A stretch of 21,398 nt of DNA from Candidatus Methylomirabilota bacterium (GTDB taxonomy: Bacteria > Methylomirabilota > Methylomirabilia > Methylomirabilales > CSP1-5). The first letter of the stretch is position 1, and every line of letters begins with the position of its first letter. The DNA is taken from assembly GCA_023249165.1 (NCBI GenBank), contig JAHFDE010000016.1, positions 1-21,398 on the forward strand. Reading direction: 5' to 3'. The notes under the pieces are model-generated. The model saw nothing but the letters and a program-made list of their open reading frames with translations, was not told where the DNA came from and searched no databases. Made by a program: the position numbers and the translations under genes. Below, one piece after another: positions 1-6,822 of this stretch.

Positions 1-444
1 GTTCGGTCCTTCTCTGAACCCTGAACCCTGAACCCTGAACGGCCTCCGTTTAGCGTCGATGGCGAGGACGATGCACTGACTTCCGAATCGCTCCGCGGCC
101 TCTCGGATGAGGCTGGGATTTTCTACCGCCGCGGTATTGAGGGAGACTTTGTCCGCCCCGGCCAAGAGGAGGGCGCGGATGTCCTCCAGATCCCGGATGC
201 CGCCCCCGACGGTGAGAGGGGTGAAGGCCCGTTCGGCTGTCTGCTCGACGACCCCGATCAGGATCTTGCGGCGCTCCGCCGATGCGGTGATGTCGAGGAA
301 GACCAGCTCGTCGGCTCCGTCGCGATCGTACCGCTCAGCCACCTCGGCTGGATCGCCCGCGTCTCTCAGGTCCATGAACCTGGTCCCCTTCACCACCCGG
401 CCATCCTTGACATCAAGGCAGGGGATGATCCGCTTCGCTAGCAT
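1..444 (-). CDS. hisF: Imidazole glycerol phosphate synthase subunit HisF, partial (cut by window edge)
   Basis: HisF is the cyclase subunit that, with HisH, turns PRFAR and ammonia into imidazole glycerol phosphate and AICAR in histidine synthesis. The first 148 codons are present and the 3' end lies outside the window. The N-terminus reads MLAKRIIPCLDVKDGRVVKG. Asp11 (CLDVK) and Asp130 (AIDAKR) match the two catalytic aspartates of the family, and the phosphate-loop motif VGGGIRD is present at about residues 78-84. The ATG at 444 overlaps the end of hisA by 7 nt, which suggests translational coupling. The odd part is directly after AIDAKRR, where the family has a short loop: here the frame runs into PFRVQGSGFREG, encoded by a 7-bp tandem repeat. 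It stays open to the edge, so this looks like an in-frame loop insertion, but it cannot be excluded that the gene is broken further on. Confidence 0.95.
   Translation of the reverse strand, partial: MLAKRIIPCLDVKDGRVVKGTRFMDLRDAGDPAEVAERYDRDGADELVFLDITASAERRKILIGVVEQTAERAFTPLTVGGGIRDLEDIRALLLAGADKVSLNTAAVENPSLIREAAERFGSQCIVLAIDAKRRPFRVQGSGFREGPN
14..40. repeat. Tandem heptamer (CTGAACC)4 inside hisF
   Basis: Three perfect CTGAACC units and a fourth lacking its last base run from 14 to 40. On the coding strand the unit reads TTCAGGG or GGTTCAG. The array falls within the hisF reading frame, just after the catalytic-loop motif AIDAKR, and is translated as FRVQGSGFR. It is the cleanest of several 7-bp arrays in this window. 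Confidence 0.95.
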
Positions 445-1175
445 CGACGAACCGTCTCCCCTGCCGCCACGGCAAGCGCCGCCTCGAGTTGTACCGCGCC
501 GCTGTACAGGGCCTTGCCCAGGATGGCCCCCGCCACGCCTGCGATGGCGCGGAGCCGGCGAATGTCATCCAGGCGGGCGATGCCCCCTGAGGCGAGGACC
601 GGGTGCCGGCTTTGCCTCGCCATCGCCTCCAGTCCCTCGAAATTGGGCCCCTCCAATGTCCCATCTTTCATGATATCCGTGTAGAGGATCGCCGCCAAGT
701 CCAGGGAAGCGACTCTCTTGAGCACGTCCGTCACCGAATGATCCGAAAGTTCACGCCACCCCTCGATGGCCACCCTTCCCTCCTTGGCATCGAGGGCGAG
801 GACAATCCGCCTCGGATAGGCTGCGCAGAGCTGCTCCAGAAAATCCGGGTCCCGAATCGCGGAGGTGCCGACCACCGCCAGGGCGACACCGGCCTCAAAG
901 GCCGCCCCAACCGATTCCAGGGTTCTGAGGCCACCTCCCGCCTGCACCGGAATCGTGACCGACCGCGCCACTGCCTCGATCAGCGCGCCCTGCTTGGGGG
1001 TCCCGGCGAAGGCCCCGTCCAGGTCGACCACGTGCAGGCGTGGCGCCCCTCGGTCCTCCCACGCCCTGGCGACCGCCACAGGATCCTCCCCGTACACCGT
1101 CTCGCGAGCCGGATCCCCTTGGGTGAGGCGGACCGCACGCCCGTTCTTCACATCGATCGCGGGAATGATCAACAT
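438..1175 (-). CDS. hisA: ProFAR isomerase HisA
   Basis: HisA, 1-(5-phosphoribosyl)-5-[(5-phosphoribosylamino)methylideneamino]imidazole-4-carboxamide isomerase, opens the ribose ring of ProFAR by an Amadori rearrangement, the step before HisFH. The protein has 245 residues, typical for the family. It starts MLIIPAIDVKNGRAVRL, with the catalytic Asp8. The second conserved aspartate lies in LYTDIMKDGT, and phosphate-binding loops appear as QAGGGLR and ASGGIA. The ATG at 1175 is preferred over the longer open frame to 1376: the family N-terminus begins here, a GGAG lies 8 nt upstream, and the extra upstream codons are a heptamer repeat and the hisH tail. The TAG stop overlaps the hisF start. 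It is separated from hisH by 118 bp of repeat, unusual in an operon whose other genes nearly touch. Confidence 0.97.
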   Translation of the reverse strand: MLIIPAIDVKNGRAVRLTQGDPARETVYGEDPVAVARAWEDRGAPRLHVVDLDGAFAGTPKQGALIEAVARSVTIPVQAGGGLRTLESVGAAFEAGVALAVVGTSAIRDPDFLEQLCAAYPRRIVLALDAKEGRVAIEGWRELSDHSVTDVLKRVASLDLAAILYTDIMKDGTLEGPNFEGLEAMARQSRHPVLASGGIARLDDIRRLRAIAGVAGAILGKALYSGAVQLEAALAVAAGETVRRC

Positions 1176-1190
1176 GGCGATGGCTCCACA

Positions 1191-1288
1191 GCAGTCAGCC
1201 GTCAGCAGTCCGCAAGTAGACTGGAGACTTGAGACTGGAGTCTGGGGCTCCCGTCTCCGGTCTCTGGTCTCACGTCTCTGGCCGCCGA
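1191..1288. repeat. Inverted heptamer array between hisH and hisA (14 x 7 bp)
   Basis: The spacer can be cut into fourteen 7-bp units with no slip of register. The left part holds GCAGTCA, GCCGTCA, GCAGTCC and then GACTGGA, GACTTGA, GACTGGA. The right part holds TCTCCGG, TCTCTGG, TCTCACG, TCTCTGG and CCGCCGA, which on the other strand read as GAGACNN units after GCTGTCG and GCGGCCA. Each strand read from its own end therefore starts with GC..TC-type units and moves to GA(G)AC-type units, giving an imperfect dyad. It fills nearly the whole gap between the hisH stop and the hisA ribosome binding site. Confidence 0.9.
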
Positions 1289-1293
1289 CAGCT

Positions 1294-1938
1294 TTACCCC
1301 TCGACCAGCCTGCCAAAATTAGCAAGGATCTGAAGGCCCAGGGCCTGGCTCTTTTCCGGATGGAACTGGGTGGCAAAGAGGTTGTCCCGCCAGATCATGG
1401 ACGTGAAAGGGATCCCGTATTCGGTGACACCGGCGATGACGCCTGTATCCTCGGGTTCCACGTAGTACGAGTGCACAAAGTAAAAGTAGGAACCGTCCGG
1501 GATCCCGTGCATGATTGGCGCCTCTCTGGTCAGATGCACGCGGTTCCACCCCATATGGGGCACCTTCAAAGTCAAGGACTGAGGACCCAGCTCTGAGGAC
1601 TGAGCAACATGGGGGAAGCGACGCACCCGGCCTCGGACAAGATCAAGGCCCTTGTGGAGGCCGAACTCCTCACTCTCCGAAAAGAGAAAGTGTAGACCGA
1701 GACAGATCCCGAGGATCGGCTTTCCGGATCCGATTGCCCGGAGCAGCGGATCGATGAACCCTGTCTTCTCCAGCGTCGCGATCCCGTCGGCAAACGCCCC
1801 CACCCCCGGTAGCACGATCCCTGCCGCGTCCCGGAGCAGGCGAGGCTCCCTGACCACGCGGGCAGGGACCCGTACCTTCTCGAATCCCTTCTCGACGCTC
1901 CGCAGATTGGCGATCCCGCTATCGATGATGGCAATCAT
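1294..1938 (-). CDS. hisH: Imidazole glycerol phosphate synthase glutaminase subunit HisH
   Basis: HisH is the class I glutamine amidotransferase that makes ammonia for HisF. The protein has 214 residues, about 10-15 more than usual. The N-terminus MIAIIDSGIANLRSVEKGF is typical, the oxyanion motif PGVGAF is at 44-49, and the nucleophile Cys79 lies in GICLGLH. His193 and Glu195 (FHPEKS) complete the triad. The extra length sits at about residues 111-124 (VAQSSELGPQSLTL), before the conserved KVPHMGWN, and is encoded by a 7-bp repeat array, so it is an in-frame insertion away from the catalytic residues. The ATG at 1938 has no visible Shine-Dalgarno sequence; the upstream DNA is another heptamer array. 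Translation may rely on readthrough of ribosomes from hisB or on a leaderless-like mode. Confidence 0.95.
   Translation of the reverse strand: MIAIIDSGIANLRSVEKGFEKVRVPARVVREPRLLRDAAGIVLPGVGAFADGIATLEKTGFIDPLLRAIGSGKPILGICLGLHFLFSESEEFGLHKGLDLVRGRVRRFPHVAQSSELGPQSLTLKVPHMGWNRVHLTREAPIMHGIPDGSYFYFVHSYYVEPEDTGVIAGVTEYGIPFTSMIWRDNLFATQFHPEKSQALGLQILANFGRLVEG
1571..1605. repeat. Heptamer array inside hisH (5 x 7 bp)
   Basis: Units GTCAAGG, ACTGAGG, ACCCAGC, TCTGAGG and ACTGAGC follow each other in register. On the coding strand they read as variants of CCTCAGT and CCTCAGA. They encode the extra residues (about 112-123) of HisH and keep the frame, since 35 bp plus neighbouring bases leave the downstream KVPHMGWN motif intact. 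Confidence 0.8.
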
Positions 1939-1946
1939 CAGAAAAA

Positions 1947-2030
1947 GCCGTCAGCTATCGGCAGTCAGCAATCGGCAGGGAGCCAGCCTTGAGTTCGTCG
2001 CTGGCAGCTGGCAGCGGACTGCTGACAGCC
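1947..2030. repeat. Inverted heptamer array between hisB and hisH (12 x 7 bp)
   Basis: Twelve 7-bp units run without slipping. The left units are GCCGTCA, GCTATCG, GCAGTCA, GCAATCG. The right units, read on the other strand from 2029, are GCTGTCA, GCAGTCC, GCTGCCA, GCTGCCA. The two halves are thus convergent copies of the same GCNNTCA-like heptad, separated by a less regular middle. The array abuts the CTAG at the hisB stop codon and reaches to within 9 bp of the hisH start, which explains the missing ribosome binding site there. Confidence 0.9.
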
Positions 2031-2031
2031 C

Positions 2032-2640
2032 CTAGAGCTTGCCTTTGGTTGAGGGAATCCCCTTGACGCGGGGATCGAGCGTGGTCGCGACGTCCAGGGC
2101 CCGACCGGCGGCCTTGAAGACCGACTCGGCCATATGGTGCGTGTTCTCGCCGTAGGCGACCCCGATATGGACATTCGCCTTGAGCGCGGTGGCGAAGGCC
2201 CGAAAGAACTCCTTCAGGAGCGCTGCATCGAACTCTCCGATCTTCCCTGCAAGCCCGTCTGCCCGGTAGGCGAGGAAGGGCCGACCGCTCATGTCCACCG
2301 CAACCCAGCCGAGCGCGTCGTCCATCGGCACCGTCGCCTGACCGGTGCGCCGGATGTTCGCCCGGTTCCCCAGCGCCTGGGCAAAGGCCTCGCCCAGGGC
2401 CAGCCCCACATCCTCCATGGTGTGGTGGGGATCGACCTCGAGATCTCCCTTGGCCCGAAGGGTCAGGTTGAAGAGGCCGTGTTTCGCCAGTTGTGCAAGC
2501 ATGTGATCGAAGAACGGCAGACCGGTCTCAACCCGGAACCTCCCCTGCCCGTCGAGTTCGAGCTCAACGGCCACATCGGTCTCGGTGGTCCGGCGACGGA
2601 CCTTTGCCTTGCGAGGCATGCGTTTCGACTTCGCCCCCAT
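2032..2640 (-). CDS. hisB: Imidazoleglycerol-phosphate dehydratase HisB
   Basis: HisB dehydrates imidazole glycerol phosphate to imidazole acetol phosphate, using manganese. At 202 residues it is the monofunctional form without the HisB N-terminal phosphatase domain of enterobacteria. Visible motifs are the N-terminal RRRTTETDV, GLPFFDHMLAQLAKHG, the metal-binding DPHHTMEDVGLALG, and AYGENTHHMAESVFKAAGRAL near the C-terminus. The ATG at 2640 follows a strong GAGGAGGAG. That start adds a basic stretch (KSKRMPRKAKVRRR) before the catalytic domain; a second Met at residue 8 is a weaker choice. It follows hisD by 12 nt. No hisC lies next to it, so the aminotransferase and the histidinol-phosphatase that follow in the pathway must be encoded elsewhere. 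Confidence 0.97.
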   Translation of the reverse strand: MGAKSKRMPRKAKVRRRTTETDVAVELELDGQGRFRVETGLPFFDHMLAQLAKHGLFNLTLRAKGDLEVDPHHTMEDVGLALGEAFAQALGNRANIRRTGQATVPMDDALGWVAVDMSGRPFLAYRADGLAGKIGEFDAALLKEFFRAFATALKANVHIGVAYGENTHHMAESVFKAAGRALDVATTLDPRVKGIPSTKGKL

Positions 2641-2652
2641 GGCTCCTCCTCG

Positions 2653-3942
2653 TCACCGCTGTCGAATCCGGACGGCTCGGGCATGACCATCGAGCCCCTC
2701 GAGAGACGCCAGCGTCATGGCGGGGCCCCCCAGCCGCTTCAGTCCCTCCTCGGTGAAGTGGAGGAGGCTCGTGCGGTGCATGAAGTCTTCCACCGAGAGG
2801 GGAGAGGCAAAACGCGCCGTCCCGCCGGTGGGAAGCACGTGATTCGGGCCGGCCAGATAGTCCCCCAGGGCCTCGGGTGAGAAGGCACCTATGCAGACCG
2901 CCCCCGCATGCCGGATTCGGTCCAGATGGGACCACGGGTTCTCACAGTGGAGCTCCACATGTTCGGGCGCGATGCGGTTGACGAGGGCAAACGCGGCGTC
3001 GAGCGTCGGGACCACGAGGACCGCCCCGTTGTGCGCGAGGCTCGCCTCGGCGATCCGGCACCGCGGAAGATCGGTGAGTTGTCGTTTCAGCTCGATCACC
3101 ACGGCTTTCGCCAGGGCCTCGCTGACTGTGATGCACACCGGCATGGCCATTTCATCATGCTCGGCCTGGGCGAGCAGATCCGCCCCGATGTACGCGGGAT
3201 CGCCGGTCTCGTCTGCCACCACCACCACCTCGGTCGGCCCGGCAATCCCATCGATCCCCACCACGCCGGCCACCAGGCGCTTGGCGGTCGCCACGTACAC
3301 GTTCCCCGGGCCGACGATCTTGTCCACCCGCGGAATGGAATCGGTCCCGTACGCCAACGCGGCGATCGCCTGCGCTCCGCCCACCTTGTAGATCTCCGCG
3401 ATCCCCGCGAGGGACGCCGCCACCAGGACCGCGGGATGCACCGCGAGACCCGCAGTGACCGGGGTACAGAGGACGCGCCTTTCCACCCCTGCCACCGCCG
3501 CGGGAACGCCGTTCATCAGCACCGTGGAAGGGTAGACGGCCTTCCCGCCGGGGATGTAGATCCCGACCGCATCCAGCGGCCGGCACAGCTGGCCGAGGAC
3601 CGCCCCCTCCTCGGTCAGGAACCACGAGTGCGGGAGCTGTCGGCGGTGGAAGTGTTCGATCCGCGCCGCCGCAAGCCTGAGCGCCTCGATCGCCTCGGGC
3701 TGCAGATGGTCAAAGGCCTGCGTCACCTCGTCCGGCGTCACCCGGAGGGTGCCCGGCGTGAGCGAGGCCCCATCGAAACGCCTCGCATACTCGAAGAGCG
3801 CGGTATCGCCCTTCTCGCGCACCTCGGTGAGGATGGGGCGAACCACCTCCTCCGCCTCGGCGGACACCGCGGCCCGCCGCACGGCGAGCTCTTTCAGAAA
3901 GGCAGTCCCTTCCTCTCCATCGGCCCGCACGATCCGAATCAT
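2653..3942 (-). CDS. hisD: Histidinol dehydrogenase HisD
   Basis: HisD carries out the last two oxidations of the pathway, L-histidinol to L-histidine, with two NAD+ and a zinc ion. The 429-residue length is normal. Motifs seen include the conserved YIPGGKAVYPSTVLM segment, GPGNVYVATAKRLV, IAGPTEVVVVAD, the zinc region LAQAEHDE, the catalytic Glu-His pair in RIAPEHVELH, and GPNHVLPTGGTARF. The C-terminal GHARAVRIR carries the last zinc-type His. The ATG at 3942 overlaps the hisG stop as ATGA, a classic coupled junction. The reading frame is intact and the codon use matches its neighbours. Confidence 0.97.
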   Translation of the reverse strand: MIRIVRADGEEGTAFLKELAVRRAAVSAEAEEVVRPILTEVREKGDTALFEYARRFDGASLTPGTLRVTPDEVTQAFDHLQPEAIEALRLAAARIEHFHRRQLPHSWFLTEEGAVLGQLCRPLDAVGIYIPGGKAVYPSTVLMNGVPAAVAGVERRVLCTPVTAGLAVHPAVLVAASLAGIAEIYKVGGAQAIAALAYGTDSIPRVDKIVGPGNVYVATAKRLVAGVVGIDGIAGPTEVVVVADETGDPAYIGADLLAQAEHDEMAMPVCITVSEALAKAVVIELKRQLTDLPRCRIAEASLAHNGAVLVVPTLDAAFALVNRIAPEHVELHCENPWSHLDRIRHAGAVCIGAFSPEALGDYLAGPNHVLPTGGTARFASPLSVEDFMHRTSLLHFTEEGLKRLGGPAMTLASLEGLDGHARAVRIRQR

Positions 3943-4595
3943 CCGCCCTCTCCCTGAACGACGGCCTGGAGGCGATCAATCAGGTCACGGACCTGCTGGT
4001 GCTTGGTCTTCAAGGCAGCCCGATTGACAATGAGCCGCGCCGTGGCGGTGGCGATCTCTTCCACTTCTTCCAGATCGTTCTCCTGCAAGGTCCGGCCCGT
4101 GTCGACCAGATCCACGATCCGCTCGCACAGCCCCACGAGCGGCGCCAGCTCGATGGACCCCGAGAGGCGGATGATCTCGACCTGCACCCCGTGCTGGGAG
4201 AAGTACCGTTCGGCCAGTTTGGGATACTTGGTGGCCACCCGCACCGACGAGAAGCCGCCCGGGCTCCAGCGTTGCTGTAGATTCTTCGGCTGTGCCACCA
4301 CCAGACGACAGGCCCCGAACTTGAGGTCCAGCGGTTCGTAGACATCCCGCTCCTCCTCGAGGAGGATATCCTTGCCCACCACGCCCATATCGGTGGCCCC
4401 GTACTCCACATAGGTGGGAATATCGGCCGGGCGGAGCACCATGAAGCGGTACGCCCCCGTCACGTCCTCGCACAGGAGGCGCCGCGACTCCATGAGCCCC
4501 TCGAGCCCTTCGATCCCCGTCGCCTCGAAGAGCTTGATGGCCTCGGGGAGGAGCCGTCCCTTCGGCAGAGCAATGGCGATCTGTCCCCGCCGCAT
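3939..4595 (-). CDS. hisG: ATP phosphoribosyltransferase catalytic subunit HisG, short form
   Basis: HisG joins ATP and PRPP, the first committed step of histidine synthesis. At 218 residues it is the short form (HisG-S), which lacks the C-terminal histidine-binding domain of the long form. In known systems the short form needs the regulatory subunit HisZ, a HisRS paralogue; none is visible in this window. Motifs include IALPKGRLLPEAIKLF at the N-terminus, LRPADIPTYVEYGATDMGVVGKD, and the PRPP-binding region IVDLVDTGRTLQEN. The ATG at 4595 directly abuts the murA stop (TGAATG), so translation is probably coupled to murA. Confidence 0.96.
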   Translation of the reverse strand: MRRGQIAIALPKGRLLPEAIKLFEATGIEGLEGLMESRRLLCEDVTGAYRFMVLRPADIPTYVEYGATDMGVVGKDILLEEERDVYEPLDLKFGACRLVVAQPKNLQQRWSPGGFSSVRVATKYPKLAERYFSQHGVQVEIIRLSGSIELAPLVGLCERIVDLVDTGRTLQENDLEEVEEIATATARLIVNRAALKTKHQQVRDLIDRLQAVVQGEGG

Positions 4596-5864
4596 TCAGC
4601 CCTCGACCCGCCGGATCTTCCCCCCCAGGGACTGCAGCTTCGCCTCTAATCGCTCGTAGCCGCGGTCCAGGTGATAGATCTGATCGACCACCGTTTCACC
4701 TCGGGCCTGAAGCCCCGCCAACACCAAGGAGGCGCTCGCGCGGAGATCGGTCGCCATCACGGGGGCCCCCCGGAGGAAGGGGACACCCTGGACCACGGCC
4801 TCCCGGCCTCCGACTGTAATGTCTGCTCCCATCCGTACCAGCTCGGGGATGTGCATAAAGCGATTCTCGAAGACCGTCTCAGTGATGACGGATCTGCCGT
4901 CGGCGATCGCCATGAGCGCCATGATCTGCGCCTGCATATCGGTGGCGAAGCCGGGGAAGGGGGCGGTGCTGATATCCACCGCCTGGGGTCGGGCAGCCAT
5001 CCGGACCCGAATCTCCCCCGCCTCGACAGTCACGGATGCCCCTGCCTCCCGGAGCGTTGCCGTCACCGCCTCCACGTGGTGTGGGACGCAGCCCTGGATC
5101 AGAATATCGCCCAGCGTAATGGCCGCCGCCACCGCCAAGGTTCCCGCCTCGATCCGATCCGGGACGATCCGGTGCCGGGCGCCGGTGAGCGCCTCGACCC
5201 CCCCGATCGTGATGGTGGACGTGCCTGCCCCCTCGATCCGCGCCCCCATTGCTTGGAGGAGGCGGGCCAGGTCAACCACCTCCGGCTCCGAGGCGGCATT
5301 TTCGAGGACCGTCGTCCCCTTCGCCAACGTCGCCGCCATCATGAGATTCTCGGTCCCCGTGACCGTCACCGTCTCGAAGGCAAGGTGCGCTCCGGTGAGA
5401 CGAGACGCCTTGGCCACCACGTAGCCCTCCACCAGATCGATCTCTGCTCCCATCCGCTGGAGCCCGGCGAGATGCAGGTTGATGGGCCGCGGGCCGATGG
5501 CACAGCCCCCCGGAAGCGAGACCCTGGCCTCGCCGAACCTGGCGAGCAGCGGGCCCAGCACTAAGACCGCGGCCCGCATTGTCCGCACCAGATCGTAGGG
5601 CGCCTCGCACCGCTCGACGGCCCGCGAGGTGAGACTCACCGTCCCGGGACCCACATCGCAGGACTCCACCCCCATGAACCCGAGAAGCCTCCTGATCGTC
5701 GCCACATCCCCCAGGGAGGGGACATTCTCCAGGATGAGCTCCTGAGGGGTGAGGAGAACGGCCACCATGGCGGGAAGCGCGGCATTCTTCGCCCCGCTCA
5801 CCGTCACGGTGCCGCAGAGAGGCCTTCCCCCGTGGATCACCAACCGGTCCACCTTATCCCCCAT
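4596..5864 (-). CDS. murA: UDP-N-acetylglucosamine 1-carboxyvinyltransferase MurA
   Basis: MurA transfers enolpyruvate from PEP to UDP-GlcNAc in the cytoplasm, the first committed step of peptidoglycan synthesis and the fosfomycin target. The 422-residue length is typical. SGAKNAALP (about 23-31) carries the conserved Lys-Asn pair. The catalytic loop is LPGGCAIGPRPINLH, with the active-site cysteine at 121, so a Cys-type (fosfomycin-sensitive in principle) enzyme is expected. Near the C-terminus DLRASASLVLAGL and DRGYERLEAKL are family signatures. The ATG at 5864 overlaps the end of prmC by 11 nt. The position between prmC and hisG recurs in several bacterial groups and has no obvious pathway logic. 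Confidence 0.97.
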   Translation of the reverse strand: MGDKVDRLVIHGGRPLCGTVTVSGAKNAALPAMVAVLLTPQELILENVPSLGDVATIRRLLGFMGVESCDVGPGTVSLTSRAVERCEAPYDLVRTMRAAVLVLGPLLARFGEARVSLPGGCAIGPRPINLHLAGLQRMGAEIDLVEGYVVAKASRLTGAHLAFETVTVTGTENLMMAATLAKGTTVLENAASEPEVVDLARLLQAMGARIEGAGTSTITIGGVEALTGARHRIVPDRIEAGTLAVAAAITLGDILIQGCVPHHVEAVTATLREAGASVTVEAGEIRVRMAARPQAVDISTAPFPGFATDMQAQIMALMAIADGRSVITETVFENRFMHIPELVRMGADITVGGREAVVQGVPFLRGAPVMATDLRASASLVLAGLQARGETVVDQIYHLDRGYERLEAKLQSLGGKIRRVEG

Positions 5865-6765
5865 GCGTGCGGCCGGCCCTCTCCCGCAGACCGACCCCCA
5901 CCCCTGACCGCGCCGACCCAGGACCCGTGCACCGAGCGACGATCACCCGCTCGCGTCCGCTCAAATCCGGGGTCACCTCGATGTCGCCGAAGACACCCTG
6001 CTCCCGCAGAAGCCTGCTGAGCGAAGGTCCCTGTCCCGGCGCCATCTCCAGGGCCAACCATCCTCCAGGCCGGAGCAACGTCGAGGCCTCACTGATGAGC
6101 CGCCGGTGAACGTCGAGGCCGTCCGACCCCCCATCCAGAGCCTCCAGGGGCTCATAGCGTACCTCGGCCGGCAGGCCCGCCAATTCCCTGGTGGCAACGT
6201 AGGGAGGGTTGCTCACCAGGAGGTCACAGTGATGGGCGAGGCCCAGGCACAGGAGCGGCGCTACCAGATCGCCGTGGAGGAATGTAATCCTTTCGAGGAC
6301 CCCGTGTCTCGCAGCATTTTCTCGGGCGACGTCCAGGGCCCGGCTCGAAATCTCCGTCGCATAGAGCCGGCTGTGGGGAAGGGCCTTCGCTACCGCCACG
6401 GCGATGGCTCCGGAGCCGGTGCCGATGTCCGCAATGACCGGCGCCTGCAGCTCGTTGAGCCGCGCCAGCGCCGTCTCGACCAGCGTCTCGGTCTCGGGCC
6501 GCGGAATCAGGACAGCAGGGGTCACCGCGAAAGAGAGGGACCAGAACTCCTTCGTCCGGGTGAGATACGCGAGCGGCTCACGGGCCTGCCGCCGGCCGAG
6601 GAGGGCCTGGTAGACCTCGAACACCGGAGAAGGCATTCGTTCTTCAGCGGCCGCATACAGGTGGAGGCGATCCCTGCCGAGGAGAGACGCCAGAAGACAT
6701 TCGGCATCCAGCCGAGGGGACTCCACGCCGCTCGATTCCAGGAGCGCCGTCGCCCAGACGACCAT
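5854..6765 (-). CDS. prmC: Release factor glutamine methyltransferase PrmC (start uncertain)
   Basis: PrmC methylates the glutamine of the GGQ motif in release factors RF1 and RF2, and it directly follows prfA here. From the ATG at 6765 the protein has 303 residues. The helical N-terminal domain includes ESPRLDAECLL. The Rossmann SAM-binding motif DIGTGSG is at 113-119 and the catalytic NPPY at 186-189. The start is doubtful. The ATG has no ribosome binding site, while a strong GGAAGGGAGG (6801-6810) lies 8 nt before an in-frame ATT at 6792. The nine codons in between read IPKDPSVGE and would lengthen the N-terminal helix in a family-like way. No ATG, GTG or TTG lies between the prfA stop, which is in the same frame, and 6765. 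The C-terminal tail is Gly/Arg-rich and not conserved. Confidence 0.95.
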   Translation of the reverse strand: MVVWATALLESSGVESPRLDAECLLASLLGRDRLHLYAAAEERMPSPVFEVYQALLGRRQAREPLAYLTRTKEFWSLSFAVTPAVLIPRPETETLVETALARLNELQAPVIADIGTGSGAIAVAVAKALPHSRLYATEISSRALDVARENAARHGVLERITFLHGDLVAPLLCLGLAHHCDLLVSNPPYVATRELAGLPAEVRYEPLEALDGGSDGLDVHRRLISEASTLLRPGGWLALEMAPGQGPSLSRLLREQGVFGDIEVTPDLSGRERVIVARCTGPGSARSGVGVGLRERAGRTHGG

Positions 6766-6822
6766 TTCGCCAACAGACGGATCCTTCGGAATGCGGATTC
6801 CCTCCCTTCCCCACCCAGGGTT

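Noticed and set aside
14..40. Resemblance of (CCTGAAC)n / TTCAGGG to the plant telomere heptamer TTTAGGG
   Set aside because: The array is four units long, lies inside a bacterial hisF frame, and other arrays in the window use unrelated heptads. The likeness is chance.
1191..1288. CRISPR array
   Set aside because: Units are 7 bp, contiguous and inverted, with no 25-40 bp repeats or spacers and no cas genes.
1176..1376. Longer HisA N-terminus (to 1376)
   Set aside because: The extra residues are translated heptad repeat and the antisense-free end of hisH in another frame; the family starts at MLIIPAIDV with a ribosome binding site.
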